Source of the DNA: an uncultured delta proteobacterium
GTDB lineage: Bacteria > Desulfobacterota > Desulfovibrionia > Desulfovibrionales > Desulfovibrionaceae
Direction of reading: 5' to 3'
NCBI GenBank assembly: GCA_900079685.1
Contig: LT599019.1
Location: 419,864 to 483,863 of the forward strand
Length of the DNA: 64,000 nucleotides
In this document: one piece after another, positions 38,199 through 46,905 of the stretch
How positions within the stretch are numbered: the first letter of the stretch is position 1
How the letters are laid out: every line of letters starts with the position of its first letter
Notes under the pieces: generated by a model
What the model was told of the DNA's origin: nothing
Seen by the model: only the letters and a program-made list of their open reading frames with translations
The model's database searches: none
Made by a program: the position numbers and the translations under genes

Positions 38199-38579
38199 AT
38201 GTCCAAGCAGTTTGAAGTCTATAAATGTTCTCAATGCGGCAATCTTCTTGAAGTCCTCTACGCCGGCGCTGCCAGCCCCGATTGTTGCGGCGGCCACATG
38301 AAGTTGATGAAAGAGGGCGAAACCGACGGCGCCCTTGAAAAACACGTCCCGGTCATTGAAAAAACCGCTACCGGCTTCAAAGTCAAAGTCGGCGCCGCGG
38401 CACACCCCATGACGGCCGAACACTGGATTCAGTGGATCGAGATTATCGCGGACGGCCGCTCCTACCACAAGTTCCTCAACCCCGGCGACGCCCCGGAAGC
38501 GGAATTCTGCATCCAGGCCGACAAGGTCATTGCCAGGGAATACTGTAACCTGCACGGCCACTGGAAGGCCGAAGCCTAA
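38199..38579 (+). CDS. dfx: Desulfoferrodoxin (superoxide reductase, two-iron type)
   Basis: The 126-aa protein has Cys10, Cys13, Cys29 and Cys30 (desulforedoxin-type centre I) and the centre II ligands EKHVP, AAHPM, AEHWI and CNLHG. It reduces superoxide to peroxide using electrons from rubredoxin. ATG follows AAAGGAG. It is first in dfx-rub-roo, a classic Desulfovibrio oxygen-defence operon. Confidence 0.97.
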   Translation: MSKQFEVYKCSQCGNLLEVLYAGAASPDCCGGHMKLMKEGETDGALEKHVPVIEKTATGFKVKVGAAAHPMTAEHWIQWIEIIADGRSYHKFLNPGDAPEAEFCIQADKVIAREYCNLHGHWKAEA

Positions 38580-38608
38580 TTTTTGAACGGAAACAAAGGA
38601 GAATCAGT

Positions 38609-38767
38609 ATGGAAAAGCACGTTTGCACCCTCTGCGGCTATGAGTATGACCCCGCCAAAGGCGATCCCGACAACGGCGTTCCCGCCGGCACCCCTTGGGA
38701 AAAGGTTCCCGCTGATTGGGTTTGCCCCCTCTGTGGCGCGGACAAAGACAGTTTCGACCCGGTCTAA
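38609..38767 (+). CDS. rub: Rubredoxin
   Basis: The 52-aa protein carries CTLCG (Cys6, Cys9) and CPLCG (Cys39, Cys42), the Fe(SCys)4 site, with Tyr11, Tyr13 and Trp37 at usual places. It is the electron donor to desulfoferrodoxin and Roo. It starts 29 nt after dfx behind AAAGGAGA. Confidence 0.98.
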   Translation: MEKHVCTLCGYEYDPAKGDPDNGVPAGTPWEKVPADWVCPLCGADKDSFDPV

Positions 38768-38786
38768 CCGCGTATAAGCACCTTTT

Positions 38787-38830
38787 GGCAGCGGTCCATA
38801 CAGCGTTCCGGCGCCGTATGGACCGCTGCC
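38787..38830 (+). other. 15-bp hairpin between rubredoxin and roo
   Basis: GGCAGCGGTCCATAC / GTATGGACCGCTGCC pair perfectly around a 14-nt loop. Only TTAT follows, so it is a weak or partial terminator, or an mRNA-stabilising element setting rub:roo stoichiometry. Confidence 0.55.
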
Positions 38831-38958
38831 TTATGCGCGGCTGCGGCCCGGCGCGCAACGTATCAGGATAAACCGCCATCCGGGTGGGTCATGCCTTGAC
38901 GGCACACCCGCCCTTTGTATATTTTCCGGAAACCATACTCTTTAACGAAGGATTGGAA

Positions 38959-40170
38959 ATGAAACCCCTTGCAATCAAAGACGATATTTATTGGGTCGGC
39001 GCGGTTGACTACTCCAGCCGCGATTTTCACGGCTATTCGCGCTCGCCGCAGGGCACAACCTACAACGCCTACCTTGTCCTGGACGAAAAAAACACCCTGT
39101 TCGACACGGTCAAGTGTGAATCGTTTGATCTCTTCCTGCAGCGGATCCGTGAAGTCATCGACCCCGGGAAAATAGACTACATCGTGGTGCATCACGTGGA
39201 ACTCGACCACGCGGGATGCCTGCCCCAGATCGTGGAACTCTGCAAACCGGAGAAAATTTTCTGCTCGCCCATGGGCCTCAAAAGCATGAACGCCCATTTC
39301 AATACCGAAGGCTGGCCCATTGAGGTCAAAAAAACCGGCGACACCCTTTCCCTCGGCAAGCGCACCGTGCAGTTCCTCGAGGCGCGCATGCTCCACTGGC
39401 CGGACAGCATGTTCTCCTACCTGGCCGAGGACAAACTGCTCTTCTGCAACGACGCCTTCGGCCAGAACATCGCGTGCAGCGAGCGGTTCTCCGATGAAAT
39501 CGACCGCGGCGTGCTTGAGCACGCCATGAAGGAATACTACCACAACATCGTGCAGCCGTTCGCGCCCCAGGTCATCAAAGTGCTGGACCAGGCGGCGGCC
39601 CTTGGCCTCGATATCGACATGGTTGCCCCGGATCACGGCCTGATATTCCGCGGCAAGACCGACGCCTCTTACGCCCTGGAGACTTACCGCCGCTATGCGA
39701 CTCCCGTCTGGAAAAAGCGGGCCGTCATCACCTTTGACACCATGTGGCACAGCACGGAAAAAATGGCCTGCGCCATCGGCGATGGGCTGGCGGATGCGGG
39801 TGTCCCCTACCAGCTTCTGCCCCTCAAGGATAACCACCACAGCGCGGTCATGACCGCGCTGGCCGATGCGGGCGCGGTGTTCGTCGGCAGCCCCACCCAC
39901 AACAACGGCATCATGCCGGGCGTCGCCAACATGCTGACCTACATGAAGGGCCTCCGGCCCATGCGGAAGATGGGCGCGGCTTTCGGCTCCTTCGGCTGGT
40001 CCGGCGAAGCGCCGAAGGTCATCCATGAATGGCTGGATAAAATGGGCTTCGAAATGCCCCTCGAGCCGCTCTCTTGCAGCTTCGTGCCCAAAGAGGACGT
40101 TCTCGGGCAGTGCTACGAAGCCGGGAAAACCGTCGGCAAAGCCCTTGCGGAGCGTTGCGCCGCGCAATAA
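38959..40170 (+). CDS. roo: Rubredoxin:oxygen oxidoreductase (flavodiiron protein)
   Basis: The 403-aa protein has an N-terminal metallo-beta-lactamase diiron domain with H79-x-E81-x-D83-H84 ligands, numbering identical to the well-studied Desulfovibrio enzyme, and a C-terminal flavodoxin domain (TFDTMWHSTEKMA, GSPTHNNGIMP, GSFGWSGEA). It reduces O2 to water with rubredoxin electrons. ATG 38959 follows AAGGATTGG. Confidence 0.97.
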   Translation: MKPLAIKDDIYWVGAVDYSSRDFHGYSRSPQGTTYNAYLVLDEKNTLFDTVKCESFDLFLQRIREVIDPGKIDYIVVHHVELDHAGCLPQIVELCKPEKIFCSPMGLKSMNAHFNTEGWPIEVKKTGDTLSLGKRTVQFLEARMLHWPDSMFSYLAEDKLLFCNDAFGQNIACSERFSDEIDRGVLEHAMKEYYHNIVQPFAPQVIKVLDQAAALGLDIDMVAPDHGLIFRGKTDASYALETYRRYATPVWKKRAVITFDTMWHSTEKMACAIGDGLADAGVPYQLLPLKDNHHSAVMTALADAGAVFVGSPTHNNGIMPGVANMLTYMKGLRPMRKMGAAFGSFGWSGEAPKVIHEWLDKMGFEMPLEPLSCSFVPKEDVLGQCYEAGKTVGKALAERCAAQ

Positions 40171-40177
40171 GCGGCAT

Positions 40178-40211
40178 GGCCCGGAACGCCGGTTTTCCCG
40201 CGTTCCGGGCC
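40178..40211 (+). terminator. Hairpin after roo
   Basis: GGCCCGGAACGC / GCGTTCCGGGCC, perfect 12 bp, 10-nt loop, no strong U-run. Confidence 0.45.
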
Positions 40212-40257
40212 GCCCTCTTCCCCCCATGGACCGGCGCGCGCCGGACAGGAGTAAACG

Positions 40258-40638
40258 ATGCGTGAGCAGGACCTGTTGGTATTACTGGATACATTCATGC
40301 GCGCGTTTAACGATCATGATGCGGACGCGCTCATGCGCTGCATGACGGATGACTGCGTGTTCTTCACCGCCGCCGGAAACGGGCCGGAGGGGAACGCCTT
40401 GCGGGGACAGGCCGCCGTAAAAGCCGGGTTCGAAGCCATCTGGAAAAAATGCCCGGACGCCCGGTGGAGCAACGGCAGGCATGCTGTTTCCGGCAACAGG
40501 GGCTTTTCGGAATGGCGCTATACCGGCACCGCCGCGGACGGTTCCGGCAGCGTCGCGGTGAACGGCGTGGATATTTTCACCTTCAAAGACGGCAAGATCC
40601 AGGTAAAAGATTCGTACAGAAAGCAGGCCGCCGCATAG
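40258..40638 (+). CDS. SnoaL-like/NTF2-fold protein
   Basis: The 126-aa protein has the NTF2-like pattern LDTFMRAFNDHDADALMRCMTDDCVFF ... GVDIFTFKDGKIQVKDSYRK. Members bind or isomerise small molecules, with no specific substrate inferred here. ATG 40258 follows AGGAGT. It may be the last gene of the oxygen-defence cluster, though a hairpin separates it from roo. Confidence 0.8.
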   Translation: MREQDLLVLLDTFMRAFNDHDADALMRCMTDDCVFFTAAGNGPEGNALRGQAAVKAGFEAIWKKCPDARWSNGRHAVSGNRGFSEWRYTGTAADGSGSVAVNGVDIFTFKDGKIQVKDSYRKQAAA

Positions 40639-40674
40639 CGGAACACGGCGCGGGCGGCCGCCTCCATAAAACAC

Positions 40675-40702
40675 ATGCCGGGATCCTTGCGGATCCCGGC
40701 AT
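40675..40702 (+). terminator. Hairpin terminator-like structure after SnoaL-like gene
   Basis: ATGCCGGGATCC-TTGC-GGATCCCGGCAT, perfect 12-bp stem; U-rich tail is weak. Confidence 0.6.
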
Positions 40703-40735
40703 TGCTGTTCAGAGAAGACGAAAAGGGGGACAGCG

Positions 40736-41014
40736 TTAAGCGTACCGTTTCTGCCCGGTTTCCCCGGAACCATACTGTTTGGGTACCATTTCATAGCCCA
40801 GAACTTCGGCCATGTACTTCAAGGGGCTGACGTCCCGGGTTTGCTGCATGATCTCCAGCAGCGTTTCCGCCCCCAATTTCGCCCCTCTGTCATACGGGTT
40901 GATCTCCCTCAGAAGCGTCGAGTAGGGTTTGCCGATCTCATCGGCCAATGCTTTGGCGGGCATGTCGTTTTCCAATACCACCGTGTGAACCACCTTAATC
41001 AGATCAGATTGCAT
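40736..41014 (-). CDS. Phage CII-like DNA-binding regulator, orphan
   Basis: The 92-aa protein (DLIKVVHTVVLENDMPAKAL, ADEIGKPYSTLLREINPYD) resembles the phage regulatory CII/CP76 helix-turn-helix family. ATG 41014 follows GAGGAGG by 6 nt. No other phage gene lies nearby, so it is a domesticated regulator or relic. An AT-rich region with a perfect palindrome (41120-41136) lies upstream and is a candidate operator. Confidence 0.7.
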   Translation of the reverse strand: MQSDLIKVVHTVVLENDMPAKALADEIGKPYSTLLREINPYDRGAKLGAETLLEIMQQTRDVSPLKYMAEVLGYEMVPKQYGSGETGQKRYA

Positions 41015-41068
41015 TTGGTCCTCCTCGGCAAGCCAGTGCCGCAAAAAACCGTGTTACGGGTTTGCTGT

Positions 41069-41101
41069 GCCAAGGCCGACTCCCGATGAGTCGGCCTTGG
41101 C
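41069..41101. other. 14-bp perfect hairpin upstream of CII-like gene
   Basis: CCAAGGCCGACTC / GAGTCGGCCTTGG around CCGAT; no U-run on either side. Confidence 0.5.
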
Positions 41102-41119
41102 ATAAATCTATATAGACAA

Positions 41120-41136
41120 GTTAATATAATATTAAC
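41120..41136. promoter_or_regulatory. Perfect AT-rich palindrome, candidate operator
   Basis: GTTAATAT-A-ATATTAAC, 17 bp, in an AT-rich island between uvrC and the CII-like gene. Confidence 0.5.
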
Positions 41137-41193
41137 TTTTTAGAACAAGAAAATAGAGAAATCAGAAAATAATCATGTGGGGAGACTACAATA

Positions 41194-43131
41194 TTAGGAT
41201 GTTTTAACCCTGGACTGTAGACTGTTGACAAGCTTTTCCGCCAAACGGGGGCCAATACCGGGGATCGCGGCAAGCGTTGCCGCGTCGGTTTCGGCCATGG
41301 CAGTAAGCGATCCGAAGTGTTGCCATAAAATCTTCGCTATTTTCGGTCCGACGCCCGGGATGCGCAAAAGTTCGCCCGCCATGGCCCGGTTGGCTCTGGC
41401 CTTGCGGTGGCGGCCTATGGCGAAATCATGGACCGTATCGCGAACATGTTGTAGAAAGAAAAGTTCGGGCGAGCCCGGCGCGATGGGCAGGGGGTTGGAT
41501 CTGGCGGGCAGAAAAATCCTGTCCGCGTCGTTCCCCGCCCGGCGGTCGGCCCGGCCGTCCTCGGTTCTGGCCTTGGCGATGCCCGCCACCGCGAACGCAT
41601 CCGTAATCCCGGCCTCGGCAAACCCGCGCACAACCGCCGCAAGCTGTCCCTTGCCGCCGTCCACCAGAACAAGGTCGGGCCAGGGTTCCCCGGCCGCTGC
41701 CCGGCGCTTGGCCCATTGGTACAGCGCGGCATAATCGTCGCCGCCCGCGTCCACGGCATACGCGCGGTATGCGTCTTTCTCGGGCCGCTCGCCCGCGAAG
41801 ACGACCATACCGACCCGCGTCTCGCTCCCCCCGGTGTGGGAAACGTCCACAGCCTCAATGCGTTCGACGGGCCGTGCGGCATGCAGCGCCGTTTCAAGCA
41901 GGCCCGCCATGGGAAGCGCATCCGGTTGCCGGCGCATCTCCCCGGCGTTGGCCGCCGCCATGGCCACCAGAGCCTCCTCGTCCCTGCCGCGCGGCGGCAA
42001 AAGATGCACGGGGCCTCCCCGCAAATCCCCCAGAGCGGCGGCAAGCGCTTCCGTATTGCCGGAACCGCCCGCGCCCCCGGCGTCGCCGATGCCGCCGCCG
42101 GGGGCGCCCTCCCGGGCGTCCTCTCCGGCGCCCGGCCCGGCATCCGGCGCGGTGTCCGCCATGGCGCCCGCCGCGCCGAACCAGGAGGCCACGATCCTCG
42201 GCGGAACAGGGAGCCCCGTCTGGTAAAACTGAACCAGAAAACTCTCCAGCAGCTCCGGCGCATCGTCAAGGACGAGGTCAGGCCAGAAATACGTCTTCTT
42301 GTCGAGCAACACGCCCCCGCGCACGAACAGGATGCACAGCGCGAGCCCGCCGTCCAGGGCCGCAACGCCCATAACATCCATATCCCGCGAGACGTCGAGC
42401 ACCACCGCCTGGCGTTCCACGGTCTGCTTCACCGCCCGGATGCGGTCGCGCAAAACCGCCGCGTGCTCGAAATCCAGAGATTCGGCGGCGGCGAGCATTT
42501 CTTTCTCCAGCAACTCCAGGAGCTCCCCGGACTTGCCCCGCAGAAGCAAAATGACCTGGCGCACGGCGGCGGCGTACTGCTCCTTGTCCACGTCCAGTAC
42601 GCAGGGGCCGAGGCATTGTCCCATATGGTGGTACAGGCAGGGCCGCGTCCTGTTGCCGAAGGACCTGTCCGGGCACCGGCGCAGGGGAAAAACCTTGTGG
42701 ATCGCCCGCCAGGTCTCCCGCGCGGCCCCTGTTGAGGAAAACGGGCCGAACAGAACCTTGCCCGCCATGCCCCGCCCGGGCCGGACACGGCGGACGATCT
42801 CCAACCGCGGGAAATCCGCCGCCGTGTCGATGCGGAACAGGATGTGGTCCTTGTCGTCCCGCAGGACGATATTATACCGGGGCCTGTGCTTTTTGATAAG
42901 GCTGGCTTCCAGGAGCAGGGCTTCCTTCTCCGTCGCCGTGACAAGGGTTTTCAGCGAGCAGGCGTGCGCCAGCATGGCCGCCGTCTTCGACGCGACATTG
43001 TTCCGGAAATAGGACAACACGCGTTTCCGCAAATTCTTCGCTTTGCCAACGTAAATGGTCACGCCCTTCTCATTGCCGAAAAGGTAGACGCCGGGCGCGG
43101 TGGAAATGCTTCTCGGATCAGGTTTTTGCAT
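41194..43131 (-). CDS. uvrC: Excinuclease ABC subunit C
   Basis: The 645-aa protein has the GIY-YIG nuclease (PGVYLFGNEKGVTIYVGKAKNLRKRV), a Cys cluster spaced 12, 8 and 4 as in the UvrC iron-sulfur site (RRCPDRS ... PCLYHHMGQCLGPC), a UVR motif, the RNase H-like nuclease and two C-terminal helix-hairpin-helix motifs (IPGVGPKIA, IPGIGPRLA). It makes both incisions in nucleotide excision repair. An Ala/Gly-rich linker of about 40 residues sits between the UVR and RNase H parts. It is divergent from the porin gene. Confidence 0.97.
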   Translation of the reverse strand: MQKPDPRSISTAPGVYLFGNEKGVTIYVGKAKNLRKRVLSYFRNNVASKTAAMLAHACSLKTLVTATEKEALLLEASLIKKHRPRYNIVLRDDKDHILFRIDTAADFPRLEIVRRVRPGRGMAGKVLFGPFSSTGAARETWRAIHKVFPLRRCPDRSFGNRTRPCLYHHMGQCLGPCVLDVDKEQYAAAVRQVILLLRGKSGELLELLEKEMLAAAESLDFEHAAVLRDRIRAVKQTVERQAVVLDVSRDMDVMGVAALDGGLALCILFVRGGVLLDKKTYFWPDLVLDDAPELLESFLVQFYQTGLPVPPRIVASWFGAAGAMADTAPDAGPGAGEDAREGAPGGGIGDAGGAGGSGNTEALAAALGDLRGGPVHLLPPRGRDEEALVAMAAANAGEMRRQPDALPMAGLLETALHAARPVERIEAVDVSHTGGSETRVGMVVFAGERPEKDAYRAYAVDAGGDDYAALYQWAKRRAAAGEPWPDLVLVDGGKGQLAAVVRGFAEAGITDAFAVAGIAKARTEDGRADRRAGNDADRIFLPARSNPLPIAPGSPELFFLQHVRDTVHDFAIGRHRKARANRAMAGELLRIPGVGPKIAKILWQHFGSLTAMAETDAATLAAIPGIGPRLAEKLVNSLQSRVKTS

Positions 43132-43148
43132 ATCGGTATATTTTTTGA

Positions 43149-43165
43149 TTGAAAACCATTTTCAA
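43149..43165. promoter_or_regulatory. Fur-box-like dyad between uvrC and porin
   Basis: TTGAAAA-CCA-TTTTCAA, perfect 7-bp dyad. From memory, the Fur motif proposed for Desulfovibrio is close to TGAAAATNATTTTCA, which this matches with one difference. It lies 118 bp before the porin ATG and 18 bp before the uvrC start. Confidence 0.5.
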
Positions 43166-43282
43166 ATAGACTACAAGAACCCTGCATCGTCTGACCGCCG
43201 TGTTTACACACGTGACGGCGCATTTCGTGGGTGGCATGCTATCTATACATCTATTCATCTTTTTACTAGAAGGAAGTCCACA

Positions 43283-44710
43283 ATGAAACGTCTGGTTGCA
43301 CTCGTGTTCGCCGCCGCCTTTGTCCTTGGCTCCCTGGCTCCGGCGCAGGCCATTGAGGTCAAGCCGTCGATGACATGGGAACTCGGCATGGGCTGGGCCG
43401 ACAATACGCGGTTCCTCGACGCCAAACAAGGCGCGCATGACGACGCTTTCGGCGTCATGCAGCGGATCCGCCCCCAATTCAAGTTCATCGCCTCCGACAC
43501 CCTGGAAGCGGTCCTGGAATTTGAATCATACCTGATGTGGGGCAGCAACGAGGAGTTGGACGGCGGCGGCGCCATTAACGCCGACCAGGCCACGTTCTGG
43601 ATCCGCCGGGCCTACCTCGACTGGTCCCCGGCAGGGGATTTCCAACTCCGCATGGGCGTGCAGGGCCTGGCCCTGCCGAGCGCCACCTTCGGCAGCCCCA
43701 TCCTCGATACCGACGTCGCCGGCATCGTCGCCAGCTACAAGTTCTCGGACAATCTGGCTCTGACCGCCTTCTGGCTGCGGCCCTTTGACCGCGACTACTA
43801 CGGCGAGGACCAGCAGGACGGCAAAAACAGCCTGGACGACATGGATATGTTCGGCCTGTCGCTGCCCCTCACCTACGAAGCGTTCTCCCTCAACCCCTGG
43901 GCCATGTATGCCAAAAACGGCAACGCCTCCGAATACTGGAACTCCCGCTACGATGCCGACGACCAGTACTTCAAAGGCTCGAGCGACATGTGGTGGGCAG
44001 GCGCCGCGTTTGAACTGAACCTGCTCGACCCCTTCATCCTCAAGATTGACGCCATGTACGGCAGCAGCACCAGCAGCAAGGACGCCCCCGAGTACAAGGG
44101 CTGGCTCGTCGCGGGCCTCTTCGAATACAAGACCGAATCCATGTGGGGCAACCCCGGCCTGCTCGGCTGGTACGCTTCCGGCGACGACGGTGACGACTAT
44201 AAAGACAACGGCGGCAACGGAAGCTTCGGCCGCATGCCCGTGGTCAGCACGGACCGCGCGGGCTTCGCACCTATGTCCTATGGGTTTGCCGGTTCCGCCG
44301 GCTGCATGCAGGACAGCCTGCTCTCCAACTCCGGGGTGGGCACCTGGGGCCTCGGCCTCCAGCTTGACGGCATGAGCTTTGTGGACAAACTGAGCCACAC
44401 CATCCGCGTCGCCTATATCCGGGGCACCAACGACAAGGATATGATCCGGAACAACCCCGACGTCGACCGGGACGGCTCCCGCCTGGACCTGCCGGGCTAC
44501 TACGGCGCCATGGGCGACGCCGTCTACCTGACCCGAAAGGACCACGCTCTTGAGTTCGACTTCCTCACCAAATACGAAGTGAACGAAAACCTCACCCTTT
44601 TCCTTGAAGCCAACTACATCAGGCTCGACCTGGACTCCGGCGTCTGGGGCAAAATGGCAGACACCACGGATGCCTGGAAAACCCAGTTGCTCTTCGAATA
44701 CTCCTTCTGA
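43283..44710 (+). CDS. Desulfovibrio-type outer-membrane homotrimeric porin
   Basis: The 475-aa protein has a signal peptide (LVALVFAAAFVLGSLAPAQA) and alternating amphipathic beta strands ending in LLFEYSF, the aromatic C-terminus recognised by BamA. Features such as VKPSMTWELGMGW, FWIRRAYLDW and SPILDTDVAGI resemble the abundant outer-membrane homotrimeric porins annotated in Desulfovibrio and Bilophila. ATG 43283 follows AGAAGGAAG. It is monocistronic, with a Fur-like box upstream and a very strong terminator. Confidence 0.9.
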   Translation: MKRLVALVFAAAFVLGSLAPAQAIEVKPSMTWELGMGWADNTRFLDAKQGAHDDAFGVMQRIRPQFKFIASDTLEAVLEFESYLMWGSNEELDGGGAINADQATFWIRRAYLDWSPAGDFQLRMGVQGLALPSATFGSPILDTDVAGIVASYKFSDNLALTAFWLRPFDRDYYGEDQQDGKNSLDDMDMFGLSLPLTYEAFSLNPWAMYAKNGNASEYWNSRYDADDQYFKGSSDMWWAGAAFELNLLDPFILKIDAMYGSSTSSKDAPEYKGWLVAGLFEYKTESMWGNPGLLGWYASGDDGDDYKDNGGNGSFGRMPVVSTDRAGFAPMSYGFAGSAGCMQDSLLSNSGVGTWGLGLQLDGMSFVDKLSHTIRVAYIRGTNDKDMIRNNPDVDRDGSRLDLPGYYGAMGDAVYLTRKDHALEFDFLTKYEVNENLTLFLEANYIRLDLDSGVWGKMADTTDAWKTQLLFEYSF

Positions 44711-44725
44711 CCGCCTCCGGGCCCC

Positions 44726-44770
44726 AACGACACCACCCCGCCGGGTAACCGGCGGGGTGGTGTCGTTTTC
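44726..44770 (+). terminator. Strong intrinsic terminator of porin gene
   Basis: 19-bp perfect stem AACGACACCACCCCGCCGG with its complement (44749-44767), loop GTAA, then TTTT. Confidence 0.93.
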
Positions 44771-45497
44771 ACCCTCTGCCCGCACGGCGCCGGGCTGGAC
44801 AGCCCCGTGGAAACACGGTACAGCTACGCTGGTCGGGGGACATTGTAGGGGAGACAATGTGGCGGCTTGCCGCTCCGCCTGCCTGATTTTTAAAAACCAT
44901 TCTGCCGCAACGCGTTTCTCGTCACCGCCGGAACAGCTTCCGCCGCGCAACAACCTGTTGCGCCATACCGTATGGCGCACAGAGAAAAAATTGCTTGTGG
45001 AAATTGTCCTGAATGTGTGTATATTCTATCGTTGATACCGGCATCGCCGATACGGCGTGGGGCAAGGCCAGCGCTAAAAGCGCATAACTAAGAACTTTTT
45101 TGCGTGCGCGTGGACAACACAAAAAGACATCAGATATCAGACCTTATTTTTTTATCTTGAAATTTGTCCAACTGCGACTTATGGCCTTTTATAAAGGGAA
45201 GCGACAAATCGCGTGTCCGCTAAAACGTGGGGGTTATGCGGGTCCGTGCCTCAAATAAAAAAATAGACAATATTATATTTTTGTAAAAATACTTAAAAAA
45301 ACTGCAATAAGCATACAATATGTGTTTATTGAAAGAATTTAAAAGTATTTTTCCATACACAGATAGTTATAAAACGGTAAATTTTTCGTTTTCATGTCCA
45401 TAACATTTATATTTTTTAATTTCTTTTTCCGAAAATACCACAGAATTGCGGTATATATGCAAAAATATGCCGACCCGAGTATATTCTGGAGCCGCGC
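44768..45497. other. 730-bp intergenic region, AT-rich in its second half
   Basis: No convincing gene. The first half holds a perfect palindrome (44960-44978). A leftward TTG-initiated 66-codon frame (44922-45122) has a signal-peptide-like start (VLSYALLALALPHAVSA) but no family match. From about 45120 to 45480 the sequence is far more AT-rich than its neighbours, probably the promoter region of the EAL-HDOD gene and possibly acquired DNA. Confidence 0.5.
44960..44978. repeat. Perfect 19-bp palindrome
   Basis: GCGCCATAC-C-GTATGGCGC in the porin/EAL-HDOD intergenic region. Confidence 0.6.
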
Positions 45498-46823
45498 ATG
45501 CTTGAACGGTTGAAGGAATTAATGCAGGAAGAACTCCTGCATAAAAAACACGCCAAAGAGCCCGTGCAGCAGGAAGACTCGCTGCAGTCTATCGTCGCGC
45601 GGCAGCCCATCTTTGACAAAAAAGGCTCCATCTGGGGATACGAACTGTTATACCGCAGGCCGCAACATCTGGATGCGGCGGACTTTTCCAGCGGCGCCGT
45701 GGCAACGGCCAACGTCATCATTAACGGGTTCGAGACGGTCCGCCCGAGTCTGAAAAAAACGCAGAAAGTTCTGATAAACTTCACCAGCGACCTGATAGAA
45801 ACCCAGGTCATCACGCTTTTGCCGGCCGAAACCTGCGTCGTGGAAATACTTGAGGACGTGCAGCCCACGCCCGAGGTGCTGAAAGCCGTCGTCGCCATCA
45901 AAAAAGCCGGGTATACCATCGCGGTCGACGATTACATCGGCCAGGACAACCTGCAACCCTTCCTCCCGCTGGCGGACATCATCAAAATGGATGTCCTGGG
46001 CCTCAGCCCGAAAGAAGTGGCGCACCAGATGCTGCAAATACGCGGCAGCAAATGTAAAGCGGAGCTTCTCGCCGAGAAGGTGGAAGACGAAAAAAGCGCC
46101 GCCGTTTGCCGCGAACTCGGGTTCTCCCTGTTCCAGGGGTACTTTTTCAGCAAGCCCGAAATCATGCGGGGAAGAAAGGTCTCCACCTCCCAGGCCGTGC
46201 GCATGCACATCCTCGCCCTGTGCGTCGGCGATTACGTGGATATCCGGGCTATCAGCGACGCGGTGCTGCACGACCCGGTCATCACGGCCCGGCTCCTGCG
46301 GTTCGTCAACTCCGCCCATTTCGGGTTGCGCGGACCCATCCGGACGGTGCACCACGCGTTGACCCTCGTGGGGCCCATAACCTTCATGCAGTGGCTGTGC
46401 GTCAACGTCCTGGCCACCCTGGAAAATTCTCTTATCTCGCACGAGTTGGCGTTCCTGGCCTCCCAGCGGGCCAAATTCATGGAATGCCTGGGCAAGGACC
46501 TCGTCGCCCGCAAAGCCCTTCCGCCGGGTGTTTCCGTCTCCTCCCTCTTCCTGACGGGCCTGTTCTCGCTGCTTGAAAGCGTCATGAACATGCCGCTGGC
46601 CGAAATTCTGGACGGCGTCCCCCTTGACCCGGATGTGGCCACCGCCCTGACCGGCGGCGAAAGCCCATACAGCCCCTGGCTTAAGCTGATGAACCTTTAT
46701 GAGCGGGGCCAGTGGGAAGAAAGCATCACACTGGCAAAGCAGCTGAACCTGACGGAAAGGGCCCTGTCTTCCGCTTACACCAGCGCGCTGGAATGGAGCG
46801 CCATATTTTTCCATGAAACATGA
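45498..46823 (+). CDS. EAL-HDOD signalling protein (YuxH-type, degenerate EAL)
   Basis: The 441-aa protein has an N-terminal EAL-like domain (SIVARQPIFDKKGSIWGYELLYR ... VEILEDV ... KMDVLG) lacking intact catalytic EAL and metal ligands, and a C-terminal HDOD domain (RLLRFVNSAHFGLRGPIRTVHHAL). It is probably an inactive c-di-GMP-related scaffold. ATG 45498 is preceded by GGAG (CTGGAGCCGCGC). Monocistronic. Confidence 0.9.
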   Translation: MLERLKELMQEELLHKKHAKEPVQQEDSLQSIVARQPIFDKKGSIWGYELLYRRPQHLDAADFSSGAVATANVIINGFETVRPSLKKTQKVLINFTSDLIETQVITLLPAETCVVEILEDVQPTPEVLKAVVAIKKAGYTIAVDDYIGQDNLQPFLPLADIIKMDVLGLSPKEVAHQMLQIRGSKCKAELLAEKVEDEKSAAVCRELGFSLFQGYFFSKPEIMRGRKVSTSQAVRMHILALCVGDYVDIRAISDAVLHDPVITARLLRFVNSAHFGLRGPIRTVHHALTLVGPITFMQWLCVNVLATLENSLISHELAFLASQRAKFMECLGKDLVARKALPPGVSVSSLFLTGLFSLLESVMNMPLAEILDGVPLDPDVATALTGGESPYSPWLKLMNLYERGQWEESITLAKQLNLTERALSSAYTSALEWSAIFFHET

Positions 46824-46848
46824 TGCCGACGGCAGCGGCATCCATGAA

Positions 46849-46881
46849 ACGCGGCCTGCCCGGCAACGGGCAGGCCGTGTT
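46849..46881. terminator. Terminator between EAL-HDOD gene and ybeY
   Basis: CGGCCTGCCCG-GCAA-CGGGCAGGCCG, 11-bp perfect stem extended by ACG/TGT pairs; serves convergent genes. Confidence 0.65.
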
Positions 46882-46905
46882 GTATCGGATGATTGTCTCC
46901 GGGGC

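Noticed and set aside
41069-41101. Perfect hairpin as the uvrC terminator
   Set aside because: No U-run follows in either direction; kept only as a structure.
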